From NCBI GenBank assembly GCA_903873395.1, contig CAIQOJ010000087.1, positions 1 through 64,000 on the forward strand: a DNA stretch of 64,000 bases, written 5' to 3'. Source of the stretch: an uncultured Acidimicrobiaceae bacterium (GTDB taxonomy: Bacteria > Actinomycetota > Acidimicrobiia > Acidimicrobiales > RAAP-2). Within the stretch, counting starts at the first letter, position 1. Each line of letters begins with the position of its first letter. Shown in pieces: positions 1 to 8,433 of the stretch. Made by a program: the position numbers and the translations under genes. The notes beneath the pieces are model-generated. The model was not told where the DNA came from. It did not search any database and saw nothing but the letters and a program-made list of their open reading frames with translations.

Positions 1-1679
1 ACAGCCAGCATCTCTTCGTCGAAACCGAGGTCACCGAAACCCAGGACCACGCTCGACTTGTCGAGCACCCGCATGACCACCTTCTCCCCATGGATGGTCG
101 GCAAGGTCGCCAGGCGGAGGTCGATGCCCTTTGCCCCCACGTTCAACGAAATGCGGCCGTCCTGGGGAACTCGGTGCTCGGCGATGTTCATGTCGGCCAT
201 GACCTTGAGGCGAGTCACTACGGCGGCGGCGATCTTGCGCGGGGCTGTCGAAACGTCATGGAGCACGCCGTCGATCCGGTAGCGGATGCGCAGATCGGCA
301 GCAGTCGGCTCAATGTGGATGTCTGAGGCACGTTCGTTGAGGGCCTGGAGGATCAGGAGATTCACATAGCGGACGATGGGCGCCGTCTCGGTCACGCTCT
401 GCAGGTCGTCAGGCCCGACTTCTTGGCGACCGGCATCGATGCCGAGCGACGCCTCTTCGGCTACGTCTCCGGCAACACCGCCCGCATTGAACGCTCGATC
501 GATATAGGCCGAGATCTGGGTCCTCGTCGCCACCACGACGATGAACCGCCGACCGATGATCGTGCGCAGGTCGTCCATGGCAAAAACATCGGTTGGGTTG
601 GATGCCGCAATTACCAGCGTGCCGTCACGATTAGCGATGGCCATGACGTTGTGGTGACGCGCCGTGGCTTCAGGCACGGCGGAGGCCAGCGCCAGATCGA
701 CGCTCGTCAGATCGAGGTCGACGAACTCCAAGCCCATCTCGGCGGCCATGCCCCACATCAGGTCGGCCTCGGTGACCAAGTTCCTGGCCGTCAGGATCCG
801 GGCCACGCTCTGCTTCGACACGCCATGCTCACGAACGACGTCGGCCATCTCCTCGAGAGAGACTCGGCCATCGTCCACAAGTACCTGGGCCAACGGCGGG
901 AAGGCCACGGTTCCATCACCGGGACCCGCGGGTACCGGATCGCCTTGTCGAAGCTCCTCAAAGGTTGCGACGGCCTCCTCGACAAGGTCGGCGGCTTCCT
1001 CTACTGATCCAGAGACAGCAGCCGCCAGCGGCGGCCCATGGCCACCGATCTCGTTGACCAGAGCTTCCAGGCCCCCTTCGTCTGCTCCGTCAAGAAGATC
1101 GAGTTCGATGGCAGTACCAGTTGGCTCGACGTCAGCCAGGAGGGTCTCCTGGTCCTCGTCACCCCCGAGACCCATCTCGCCGATCGCCTGGGCGGCCAGG
1201 AGATCGACCAGAGAGCCGTTGCTGTCATCTCGGCCGAGATCGGCCAAGATGTCCGGCTTCTGATCGACGGGCATCACCTCATCGATCGGGCTGTTGGCCA
1301 CGGCAAATGACTGGTCACGACGGGGCAGAGACGAGTCAACTCCCCCAGCGGCGCCTGAAGAACCGTTGGTTTCCGCTGATGAGCCCGAGCCATAGATGCG
1401 GTTCAGGTAGAACTCGATCTGCTCAGGAAGCGCCACAACGGCGATGAAGTCCCGGCCCAATGCTGCTCGAACCGAGTCTTGGGCTTGAAGATCACCTGGG
1501 TTCGATGTGGCGATGACCGGCGTGCCGAACTTGCGCTTGACCGGCACCACCCCGTGGCGACGCGACACATCGACACTCAGAATGCCACCGACAGCAAGAT
1601 CGACCCCGTAGTCGTCAAGATCGACGAACTCGAGGTCCCGCTCTTCGGCTAGGCATCGAATGGCATCGATGTCGCTCAT
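1..1679 (-). CDS. pilB: Type IV pilus assembly ATPase PilB/GspE-like, partial (C-terminus beyond window)
   Basis: Cytoplasmic ATPase that powers pilus extension, read here for about 559 residues before the window edge cuts it just ahead of the Walker A region. Two GspE N-terminal (MshEN-like) domains are visible at about residues 1-97 and 262-400. Both carry the phrase LEFVDLD and a later NPxD element, and an acidic, glycine-rich linker of about 160 residues separates them. The conserved start of the ATPase N-domain follows at about 430-556 (PIVRYVNLLILQA, ASDIHIEP, RVPQDGRI). The ATG at 1679 is preceded in frame by a stop at 1722-1724 with no other good start. It is divergent from the prepilin peptidase-like gene and belongs with pilT, pilMN and pilO downstream. 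The family call is secure; PilB rather than a type II secretion GspE rests on this context. Confidence 0.9.
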   Translation of the reverse strand, partial: MSDIDAIRCLAEERDLEFVDLDDYGVDLAVGGILSVDVSRRHGVVPVKRKFGTPVIATSNPGDLQAQDSVRAALGRDFIAVVALPEQIEFYLNRIYGSGSSAETNGSSGAAGGVDSSLPRRDQSFAVANSPIDEVMPVDQKPDILADLGRDDSNGSLVDLLAAQAIGEMGLGGDEDQETLLADVEPTGTAIELDLLDGADEGGLEALVNEIGGHGPPLAAAVSGSVEEAADLVEEAVATFEELRQGDPVPAGPGDGTVAFPPLAQVLVDDGRVSLEEMADVVREHGVSKQSVARILTARNLVTEADLMWGMAAEMGLEFVDLDLTSVDLALASAVPEATARHHNVMAIANRDGTLVIAASNPTDVFAMDDLRTIIGRRFIVVVATRTQISAYIDRAFNAGGVAGDVAEEASLGIDAGRQEVGPDDLQSVTETAPIVRYVNLLILQALNERASDIHIEPTAADLRIRYRIDGVLHDVSTAPRKIAAAVVTRLKVMADMNIAEHRVPQDGRISLNVGAKGIDLRLATLPTIHGEKVVMRVLDKSSVVLGFGDLGFDEEMLA

Positions 1680-1721
1680 ATGATCTTCATCGGCATCGCC
1701 GTTCCCGAGGTTGAACCCGAA

Positions 1722-2082
1722 TCATGTCCGCCTCCCGATTGTCCCATCGCTGCACCCGAAAGGACAACAGCGCCCGGATTGACCAGGAATGCCGTCGGAT
1801 GACGCCCGGAAGTTGCCTCTGACTAGAGACAGCCACGACGAACGTCCACCGCTAGCGTGATGCCCCGAGATGAGCACGTACCGAGTCGACCCATGACCTT
1901 CCATCTCCGCGTAGCCCGCCGGTCATTCGGATCACCGAGCACCACACTCGAATGTGCGCGTTCCACCGGGGTCACCACCCAGATAGGAAACTCCAGTCCG
2001 GGACGCCGGACTGATCGGCCACGGACTGATCGGCCACGGACTGATCGGCCAAGGGCCCAGACATGCAGATGATGACCAGCAC
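1722..2082. other. Divergent intergenic region between pilB and the prepilin peptidase-like gene
   Basis: No convincing gene. It must hold promoters for both flanking genes, and its right part carries a 15-bp tandem repeat. Short open frames across it are low-complexity and lack ribosome binding sites. Confidence 0.5.
2008..2052. repeat. 15-bp tandem repeat, 3 copies
   Basis: Three adjacent copies of GGACTGATCGGCCAC; the last differs at its final base. The array ends 30 bases before the start codon at 2083, so it probably lies in the promoter or leader of the prepilin peptidase-like gene. Confidence 0.9.
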
Positions 2083-2892
2083 ATGACGGCTCCAGCCTGG
2101 GCGGTGGTGGTCATCGCCACGCTGAGCGGTCTGTTCGTCGGCTCTTTTCTGAACGTCGTTGCCTACCGGGTGCCACGCGGCCGGTCGATATCGCGACCTC
2201 GATCATCCTGTCCGCAGTGTGCACGGCAGCTCACGTGGTGGGAGAACATCCCCGTGGCGTCGTGGGTCGCACTCGGGGGCAAGTGCCGGACCTGTGCCGC
2301 GTCCATCGGTAGTCGCTACCCGGCAGTCGAGGCGGCCACGGCACTCGAGTTCGGTGTCATCGCTCTTGCATTGCGCGGGTCGTGGTCCATCGTTGGCTAC
2401 TGCCTACTCGCGGCCACGGTTACCGCCGTAGTGGCTACCGAGGTCGATGAACTCCGGGCTCCCCTATCCATCGCTGCCATCGGAACCGGGCTGGGGACGG
2501 CTGCCGTGCTTGCCGCAGACCTCGTCACCAGCCACTGGACCAACGCAGCAGGGTTGGCCGGGGGTGCCGCGTTGGGCGTTGTCCTCCTCGGAGTTCTTCG
2601 AGCTCGCGACCCCGCATGCCTCGATCGTCGATGGTGGGGTCGCACGGCACTCCTCCCCGCAGCATGCTGGCTCGGTGGGCTAGGGCCACGTGCCGCTGTC
2701 GCCGGCCTGGCGGTCTGGCTGGTGGTGTCCTTCGGTTGCCTGGTATTCCAAAGGGCAGAGCACGGCGGGAAGGCCCTCAAGGGCGGGTCTGATGATGCCA
2801 ACTCATCACAAAGCCGTTGGCCTCTGCTCAGGCTCCCCTTCCTGGTTGGCCTGGTGTTCGCCTTGATCACCTCGCTTGCCGTCGCGGCCTGA
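2083..2892 (+). CDS. Prepilin peptidase (A24)-like membrane protein with a degenerate active site
   Basis: A 269-residue membrane protein with the plan of PilD-type prepilin peptidases, which cleave and methylate type IV prepilins at the inner face of the membrane. The N-terminal part has the membrane segment ending GSFLNVVAYRVPRG and a four-cysteine zinc-binding loop (C43, C46, C68, C71). Hydrophobic segments follow. The first catalytic aspartate appears kept in EVDELRAP (D122, five residues before the proline). The second motif, normally GxGDxK, reads WWGRT, with arginine at position 187 where the aspartate should be. It may therefore be inactive as a protease or act as a methylase or scaffold. 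It is adjacent to pilB and upstream of other pilus genes. The fold call is good; the activity is uncertain. Confidence 0.75.
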   Translation: MTAPAWAVVVIATLSGLFVGSFLNVVAYRVPRGRSISRPRSSCPQCARQLTWWENIPVASWVALGGKCRTCAASIGSRYPAVEAATALEFGVIALALRGSWSIVGYCLLAATVTAVVATEVDELRAPLSIAAIGTGLGTAAVLAADLVTSHWTNAAGLAGGAALGVVLLGVLRARDPACLDRRWWGRTALLPAACWLGGLGPRAAVAGLAVWLVVSFGCLVFQRAEHGGKALKGGSDDANSSQSRWPLLRLPFLVGLVFALITSLAVAA

Positions 2893-2930
2893 CCTGGGAT
2901 TCTTGGCGTGGCCGTGATGATCGGTCCAGG

Positions 2931-2952
2931 TTGACACTTTCCGTGGAATACT
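2931..2952 (+). promoter_or_regulatory. Promoter-like bases just upstream of the 2959 gene
   Basis: TTGACA at 2931-2936 and AATACT at 2947-2952, the latter six bases before the ATG at 2959. No ribosome binding site is seen, so a leaderless transcript is likely. The spacing between the two hexamers is too short for them to be one classical -35/-10 pair. Confidence 0.35.
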
Positions 2953-2958
2953 CGGCCT

Positions 2959-3255
2959 ATGGATGAAGTCATCATCGAGTCGTGCCACAGCACCTGGGTG
3001 ATCGACACTGCCAACTCGCGGTTCCGCCGCATGGTCAAGGGCGGTCACGGGGCCTCGGGAACTGTGGCGACCGAGTGGCGTCCCTGTTTCGGCGTAGAGA
3101 TCGACCCGAGGTCGGAATCGTTCGTCGTGTTGTTGAACCCCGAAGGAACCCGACTGCTTCGCAGTTGGCGCCATGTGGAGCACTGTGCCCAGTGCGGCGG
3201 TGAAGCCACTTCGGAACTGTCGCTGCGCGATCTCCACTCCGCCATCCATCACTGA
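2959..3255 (+). CDS. Small hypothetical protein with CxxC...HxxxHH C-terminus
   Basis: A 98-residue soluble protein that I do not recognise. The visible feature is at the end: CAQC, thirteen residues, then H-SAI-HH, which could bind one metal ion. The middle reads like a small beta-rich domain (SFVVLLNPEGTRLLRSW). The ATG at 2959 sits six bases after a -10-like AATACT, with no Shine-Dalgarno, suggesting a leaderless message. It lies between the prepilin peptidase-like gene and convergent moaC, with no functional link evident. It resembles in general style, but not in spacing, the two zinc-finger mini-proteins at 19400 and 19884. Confidence 0.7.
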   Translation: MDEVIIESCHSTWVIDTANSRFRRMVKGGHGASGTVATEWRPCFGVEIDPRSESFVVLLNPEGTRLLRSWRHVEHCAQCGGEATSELSLRDLHSAIHH

Positions 3256-3346
3256 CGGGCACGCACCGGCGTCGGTGGCGCTGGGATGACCCTGTCAGGT
3301 TGGGTGTGATCGTTCAGGTTGGGGGCCGGCCATCATCTGACCGAAC

Positions 3347-3832
3347 TCAGTCTTCGGGATCCCGTTTCCACATGCCCGAACTGCCACCGGTCTTCTCCCA
3401 CAACATGAGTTGCCCAATGCTCATGGTCCGATCGCCGTTCTTGCACATGTCGTAGACGGTGAGTGCCGCCACGGCACACGCCGTCATGGACTCCATCTCC
3501 ACCCCAGTGCGATCGACCGCCTCAACTTTGGCCTCGACCTCGACGTAGTCGTCGCCGATGGCGAAGTCGATCTGGACAGAACCGACCAGAACTGGATGGC
3601 ACATCGGGACAAGATCCGCAGTCCGTTTGGCTGCCTGGATACCCGCCACCCGTGCGGCAGCAAGAACGTCGCCTTTGGTGATGGCATTGGTGGCCACCTT
3701 GGCTGTCGTCTCGGGCTTCATGGTCACCCGGCACCGAGCCAAGGCCCGGCGAAGTGTGGCTTCCTTCGGTGAGACGTCCACCATACGAGAGCCACCGAAC
3801 GGATCGAGGTGACTCAAGCTGCGATCCGTCAC
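3347..3832 (-). CDS. moaC: Cyclic pyranopterin monophosphate synthase MoaC
   Basis: Converts the GTP-derived 3',8-cyclo intermediate made by MoaA into cyclic pyranopterin monophosphate, the second step of molybdenum cofactor synthesis in the cytoplasm. The 161-residue length is typical. Family signatures are visible: MVDVSPKEAT near the start, KGDVLAAARVAGIQAAK, the LVPMCHP motif, and DRTGVEMESMTACAVAALTVYDMCK with the conserved acidic and lysine residues. The start is GTG at 3832 with AAGG upstream at reasonable spacing. It stands alone here, convergent with the small gene at 2959; no other moa gene is in the window. Confidence 0.96.
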   Translation of the reverse strand: MTDRSLSHLDPFGGSRMVDVSPKEATLRRALARCRVTMKPETTAKVATNAITKGDVLAAARVAGIQAAKRTADLVPMCHPVLVGSVQIDFAIGDDYVEVEAKVEAVDRTGVEMESMTACAVAALTVYDMCKNGDRTMSIGQLMLWEKTGGSSGMWKRDPED

Positions 3833-3948
3833 AGTTCGACCTTGGTGTTCACGTGCTCAGTCTACGCGAGCGCTCGAGGCAGAGGCCGCCTTTGGCACTC
3901 ACTGGGATAGACTGCCAGAGCCGGAGATCGAATCGGAAGGAACCTCCC

Positions 3949-4311
3949 GTGCCCACCTACGAGTACCGCTGTGACAAGTGCGATGCCAAATTTGACGTCG
4001 TCCAGTCCTTCCACGACGACCCGCTGACCGCTTGTCCGACCTGTGGATCTGCTGTTCGCAAAGTGTTCGGCAGCGTTGGCATCGTCTTCAAGGGAAGCGG
4101 TTTCTACAAGACGGACAACCGGTCGGGTTCCGGGCGAACCTCGGGCAGTTCGACGTCAGGCGATTCGGGCACGAGCGACACATCATCGACACCTGCGGCG
4201 TCCACCGATGCAAAGGCGACACCGAACACCGAGTCATCGTCGAAGCCAGCGCCTGACAAGGATTCCAAGGGGTCGACGGGTGCGAAGCCTTCGACGCCAG
4301 CGAACACCTGA
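3949..4311 (+). CDS. FmdB family zinc-ribbon protein
   Basis: A 120-residue protein of the FmdB/CxxC zinc-ribbon family, often annotated as putative regulatory proteins. The GTG start at 3949 gives the standard opening PTYEYRCDKC; GGAAGGAAC upstream is a good ribosome binding site. Cysteine pairs CDKC and CPTC form the ribbon, followed by the family's GSVGIVFKGSGFYKTD. The second half is a low-complexity tail rich in Ser, Thr, Asp and Lys. The role is unknown; family members near pilT are common in actinobacteria, but I infer no direct partnership. Confidence 0.9.
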   Translation: MPTYEYRCDKCDAKFDVVQSFHDDPLTACPTCGSAVRKVFGSVGIVFKGSGFYKTDNRSGSGRTSGSSTSGDSGTSDTSSTPAASTDAKATPNTESSSKPAPDKDSKGSTGAKPSTPANT

Positions 4312-4494
4312 CGGCTGGGCACCACGTCTGACTCATCGCATCGAATCAGGCGCATTGCTTGATTGCCAGACACGCCGATCGCCATTCGTCGGCCCACGTC
4401 GCAGCGGGCCGTGAAGGAAGAGCGAACACCCTCGGAACAGCGTGGGGACTACCCGGTGACACATTCCGACTGCCGAACGCGCCACCTCAAGGGG

Positions 4495-4500
4495 TACGCT
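4495..4500 (+). promoter_or_regulatory. -10 element of a probably leaderless pilT transcript
   Basis: TACGCT lies seven bases before the ATG at 4508 and no Shine-Dalgarno is present, the arrangement expected when transcription begins at the start codon. Confidence 0.45.
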
Positions 4501-4507
4501 GACCAGG

Positions 4508-5620
4508 ATGGATGTAGCTGACTTCGACAGACTCCTGCGCCAACTTTCCGATCTTGACGGTTCCGACCTTCACGTCAAGGCTGGCGCACCCCCACGCATG
4601 CGAATCGCCGGTGGATTGCGCACTGTGGAAGGGGAAGCGATGTTCTCCGCTCAAGAGACCAGGCAGATCGCAGAAGCGATCATGCCGGAGCCCATCCGTG
4701 ACATCTTCGAGGCCAGGCACGAAGCCGACTTCGCCTACAGCGTGCCGGGCATCGGCCGTTTCCGCATCAACGCCTACTTCCAGAGGTCCTCGGTGGCACT
4801 CGCCGTCCGCCGCGTGCGCTCGACCCCAGCCACCGCATCCGAGTTGGGACTCCCACCCGTCGTCCATACGTTGGCCGAGGAGATGCGCGGCCTCGTGCTG
4901 GTGACCGGGCCGACCGGTTCAGGCAAGACGACGACGCTGGCCGCCATGATCGATCACATCAATCAGATGAGGTCGTGCCACATCGTGACGATCGAAGATC
5001 CCATCGAAGTACTGCACAAGGACCGTTTGTCCGCCATCGATCAGCGCGAAGTCGGGTTCGATACGGACTCCTTCGGCTCAGCCATGCGGGTGGTCCTCCG
5101 CCAAGATCCTGACGTCATCCTGGTCGGTGAGATGCGCGACCAGGAGACCGTTGAGGCGGCCTTGAGTGCTGCCGAGACTGGCCACCTCGTCTTTTCGACC
5201 CTTCACACCATCAACGCCACCGAAACCGTCAACCGGATCGTCGATTTCTTCCCGCCACATCAGCAGAACCAGGTCCGCATCACCTTGGCCGGGTCCCTCA
5301 AGGGCATCGTGTGTCAGCGTCTCATCCCCACCGCATCGGGAGAGGGGCGCGTACCGGCCGTTGAGGTTCTGGTCGTCAACGGCCGCGTGCAGCAGGCCAT
5401 CATCGACCCACTCATCACCGGAGACATCGAGTCCATCGTCGCTGATGGTGCCTACTACGGGATGATCACCTTCGATCAATCCCTCGCCGAGCTTCTCGGC
5501 CAAGGTGCGATCACCCTGGCCGACGCCATGAGCACAGCAACCAACCCCCACGATCTCAAAGTCCTGCTCGAGCGGAAGGGCATCCTCCACACCGGATCGT
5601 TCGCCTCGCAACTCTCGTGA
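4508..5620 (+). CDS. pilT: Type IV pilus retraction ATPase PilT
   Basis: Hexameric cytoplasmic ATPase that depolymerises the pilus and drives twitching or DNA uptake. At 370 residues it is the usual PilT size, clearly shorter than PilB because it lacks MshEN domains. Visible: GSDLHVKAGAPP near the N-terminus, Walker A GPTGSGKTT at 134-142, the Asp box IVTIEDPIE, Walker B region PDVILVGEMRD, and the PilT hallmark ETGHLVFSTLHT of the His box. The ATG at 4508 has no ribosome binding site but sits seven bases after a -10-like TACGCT, so translation is probably leaderless. It precedes the pilMN-pilO genes. Confidence 0.96.
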   Translation: MDVADFDRLLRQLSDLDGSDLHVKAGAPPRMRIAGGLRTVEGEAMFSAQETRQIAEAIMPEPIRDIFEARHEADFAYSVPGIGRFRINAYFQRSSVALAVRRVRSTPATASELGLPPVVHTLAEEMRGLVLVTGPTGSGKTTTLAAMIDHINQMRSCHIVTIEDPIEVLHKDRLSAIDQREVGFDTDSFGSAMRVVLRQDPDVILVGEMRDQETVEAALSAAETGHLVFSTLHTINATETVNRIVDFFPPHQQNQVRITLAGSLKGIVCQRLIPTASGEGRVPAVEVLVVNGRVQQAIIDPLITGDIESIVADGAYYGMITFDQSLAELLGQGAITLADAMSTATNPHDLKVLLERKGILHTGSFASQLS

Positions 5621-5692
5621 GCGATACCGCAGGCGGTTGCGGCTAGCACGGCATCTCGGACAAGCAGTCTCAAGGTCTCCCCAGGACGATCC

Positions 5693-5698
5693 GATAAT
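5693..5698 (+). promoter_or_regulatory. -10 element GATAAT ahead of the pilMN-pilO unit
   Basis: GATAAT at 5693-5698 would start transcription near 5705, just before the small frame at 5711 and 152 bases before pilM. No clear -35 is seen. Confidence 0.4.
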
Positions 5699-5710
5699 GC
5701 ACGGAGAACA

Positions 5711-5869
5711 ATGAACGAACAGCAGACGCACACCCCCCTCGGTGATTCCACGCCCAGGCCCGAAAGGACCAGGGCAGCTCGGTGGCAGAGCTGGCGGAGA
5801 GTTTCGACATCCAGCCCTAGCGGGTTCGGTATGCCACAGATGACAGGAGACAGTGCATGGCTCGGCTGA
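5711..5869 (+). CDS. Possible 52-residue leader-type ORF overlapping the pilM start
   Basis: Short frame from ATG 5711 with GGAG six bases upstream. It ends at a TGA (5867-5869) thirteen bases inside the pilM-pilN gene. The peptide is basic, with R- and W-rich stretches such as RWQSWRR, and has no recognised domain. It could couple translation to pilM, or be chance. The good ribosome binding site and overlap argue for reality; absence of a recognisable family argues against. Confidence 0.3.
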   Translation: MNEQQTHTPLGDSTPRPERTRAARWQSWRRVSTSSPSGFGMPQMTGDSAWLG

Positions 5870-7536
5870 GCATCGGACTCGACATCGGCACCAGCGCCGT
5901 GCGCGCCGCGGAGTTGGATCTCTCCAAGGACCGACCGGTCCTCATGACCTACGGCCAGGTGGGCCTGCCCCCTGGTTCCGTCGTCAATGGCGAAATCCGC
6001 GATGCACTTTCCGTCACGGAGGCAATCTCCAAGCTCTGGACCAACGGTCAGTTCTCCAAGGCGCCGGTGATCATCGGCATCGCTGGCCTCCGGGCCATCA
6101 CTAGAGAGATCGAACTCCCCTATGTGCCTGACGATGAAGTCGCCAGCGCGGTGCGCTTCCAGTCTGAAGAGGTCATCCCGTTTCCTCCCGACCAGACGAT
6201 TCTGTCCTCCCAAGTTCTCGCTGACTACACCAATGCCGAGGGCGCCAAGGTTCGCAGGGTGCTGGTTGCCGCTGCCCATGCCGAACTGGTCAACGGTGTC
6301 ATTCAGGTCGTCGAAGACGCTGGCCTGACGGTCGATGGCGTCGACCTGACGTCCTCTGCTCTGGTGCGAGCCATCGGATCCCATGACGACTCCGGCGAAC
6401 CTGAGGCCGTCGTGTCCATCGGCGCCGGCCTCACTGTGGTCGCCATCCATCAAGACGGTCGACCCCAGTTCGTCCGGACGATCGGGTCGGGCGGCAACGC
6501 CACGACAGCAGCCATCTCCGCGGCGCTCGACGTGCCCCTGCTCGATGCCGAGGCCATCAAGTGCCTTGCCGGCGGTGAGTCCACCCAGCAGCAGGCTGCA
6601 GCTCGGGCTGCCCAAGCGAGCACAGCCGACTTGGCTGACGAGATCCGAAACTCGATCCAGTACTTCGCCTCTCTCCCCGGCCGTCGCCCTGTGGCTCGAG
6701 TGGTTCTGACGGGTGGCGGCTCTGCGCTGGTCGGCCTGGGTGAACTTCTCGCCACACAGACGGGCCTCTCGGTCACCACGGTGTCACCGCTCGACCGAGT
6801 GGACGCCAGTGGCCTGGAGATGACCGAATCGCAAGCCGACGAAGTGGCGCGCGTACTGGCCACCCCAATCGGACTGGCACTCCCCGAGCCCGACGGCTCG
6901 GTGAAGAAGTTCAACCTCTTGCCCGAAGAGGTTGCCAAGCGCATCAAGATGCGCGATCTCGAGCACAAAGTCATGATCGGTGGTGGAGTCCTGGTCGGCC
7001 TCGTCGTACTCTTCGCCGGGGTTCGCTTCGGCCAGATTCACGTGACCCAAGACAACGTCAACAATCTGCAGTCCGAGATTGCCACGCTCAATGCCCAGGT
7101 GCCCAAGTACGACCTGGTCGTAGCCGCCAACAACGCCTACAACGCCGGGCTGACCCGCCGGAAGGTCGTCTTGGCCGCCGCGGTCGACTGGCCTGCAGTA
7201 CTGGCCGAGGCAGCGACCATCACGCCGGCCCAAGCCAAGGTGCAGAGCTTCGTAGGGACGGCCACCAGCGGTGCCACACCCGGCGCGGCCACGACACCTG
7301 CAACCACCACGCCGTCATCTTCAGCGGCTATCGGGAGCGTGGTGATGAACGTGACCGGTCCTGGCCCGAGCCTGGCCATCTCCGAGGCCTGGATCAATGC
7401 CGTGGCCAAGTCCAAGCTCCTGACCAGTCCGGTGCAGGGTGCCACGACGGCGAATCCTGATGGAACGATCTCCTTCCCCTTCACTGTCTCGATCACCCCG
7501 GCGGCAAGCCTCGAGAAGAATGCAGGCCTCAAGTGA
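5857..7536 (+). CDS. PilM-PilN fusion protein of the type IV pilus inner-membrane complex
   Basis: A 559-residue protein joining two normally separate alignment-complex subunits. Residues 1 to about 345 are PilM: an actin-like fold beginning LSIGLDIGTSAVRAAEL, with IELPYVPDDEV, VIPFPPDQTI and later nucleotide-site glycines (VVLTGGGSALVGL). From about 350 it reads as PilN: the NLLPEE motif, a membrane segment at about 372-392, a short coiled coil (VNNLQSEIATLNAQV), and a periplasmic domain with a Thr/Ser/Ala-rich linker. PilM normally binds the NLLP peptide of PilN, so fusion locks the partners together. RBS AGGAGA lies just before ATG 5857. The stop overlaps the pilO start (GTGA), indicating translational coupling. 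Confidence 0.88.
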   Translation: MARLSIGLDIGTSAVRAAELDLSKDRPVLMTYGQVGLPPGSVVNGEIRDALSVTEAISKLWTNGQFSKAPVIIGIAGLRAITREIELPYVPDDEVASAVRFQSEEVIPFPPDQTILSSQVLADYTNAEGAKVRRVLVAAAHAELVNGVIQVVEDAGLTVDGVDLTSSALVRAIGSHDDSGEPEAVVSIGAGLTVVAIHQDGRPQFVRTIGSGGNATTAAISAALDVPLLDAEAIKCLAGGESTQQQAAARAAQASTADLADEIRNSIQYFASLPGRRPVARVVLTGGGSALVGLGELLATQTGLSVTTVSPLDRVDASGLEMTESQADEVARVLATPIGLALPEPDGSVKKFNLLPEEVAKRIKMRDLEHKVMIGGGVLVGLVVLFAGVRFGQIHVTQDNVNNLQSEIATLNAQVPKYDLVVAANNAYNAGLTRRKVVLAAAVDWPAVLAEAATITPAQAKVQSFVGTATSGATPGAATTPATTTPSSSAAIGSVVMNVTGPGPSLAISEAWINAVAKSKLLTSPVQGATTANPDGTISFPFTVSITPAASLEKNAGLK

Positions 7537-8243
7537 CGACCATTCGCGAGTACCAGCGTCCGCTCCTCATCGGTGGCGGCGCCATCATCATCGCCCTGCT
7601 CCTCTGGGCTGTCCTGCTGTCCCCTGAGGCTTCGAAGCTGACGAGCCTTCAGACTCAAGAGGTGCAGTTGCAGTCTCAGCAGGAGACCCTCCAAGCCAAG
7701 TTGACTGCTCTCGAGTCCGAGGGCCAGAGGCTGGCCAGCAACTGCGCGGATCTCCAGAAGATTGCCGCGGAGATCCCCTCGGTGCAGACGCCTTCGGACA
7801 TCAGCGCCCAGGAGTCGAGCTTCGAGAATCAGTTCAACGCTCTGGCAAGTGCTTCAGGGGTGTCATTAGTGCAGTTCAGCGGCTTCGCCCCGCCCACCAC
7901 GGTTGCGCCAGGTACGACAACGTCACCCGCCGCTGGCGTCACCGCCGTTCCCACGACACTGACCGTGACCGGCAACTGGGCTCAGATCACCGGGTTCGTC
8001 AATGGCTTGAGTGGATTCCCCCGGCTCTTCGTGATCCAGCAGTTCGTGATGTCCTTCGGCGACACCACGGGCGCTGCTACCGCCACGCCCACCGGCGACT
8101 CGCCGGCGCTCTGGGTCGGTCAGACGACCAACCCTCCGGGCCAAGGTCCCTACAGCGTCGCCATCACGGGATCGATCTACTACACGTCAGCGCCAAACGC
8201 CCTAGATGCCTGCGCCAAGGCGACGGCTTCCTCGCCCAAGTAA
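7533..8243 (+). CDS. pilO: Type IV pilus assembly protein PilO-like
   Basis: A 236-residue single-pass membrane protein that in type IV pilus systems dimerises with PilN and links the motor platform to the outer parts. Seen here: a short cytoplasmic N-terminus, one membrane segment (IIIALLLWAVLL at about 14-30), a glutamine-rich coiled coil (LQTQEVQLQSQQETLQAKL), then a ferredoxin-like domain with ITGFVNGLSGFPRLFVIQQF. The GTG start overlaps the stop of the pilM-pilN gene by four bases. It is the last gene of the unit and faces tldE; PilP/PilQ are not seen, as expected for a lineage without a conventional outer membrane. Confidence 0.85.
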   Translation: MTTIREYQRPLLIGGGAIIIALLLWAVLLSPEASKLTSLQTQEVQLQSQQETLQAKLTALESEGQRLASNCADLQKIAAEIPSVQTPSDISAQESSFENQFNALASASGVSLVQFSGFAPPTTVAPGTTTSPAAGVTAVPTTLTVTGNWAQITGFVNGLSGFPRLFVIQQFVMSFGDTTGAATATPTGDSPALWVGQTTNPPGQGPYSVAITGSIYYTSAPNALDACAKATASSPK

Positions 8244-8433
8244 CAGATCCCCGCACGCTGGCCGCCGGATTGCGGCAGGAGCAGGGAACGTAACGAGTCC
8301 GAGGTTCTCGGATCGAACGGCGAGAATGACGTCACTCGGCCCATCGTGGGAGCAGTGGTGGCGGACCAACCTGCGTGATGGCCACTCGCATCAGGCCGCC
8401 CTCGGGGAACTGATCGGTGTCGACTGCATGCAT

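Noticed and set aside
5476..6615. Long minus-strand open frame (379 residues) over pilT/pilM
   Set aside because: Antisense shadow of PilM; no ribosome binding site and no recognisable motifs.
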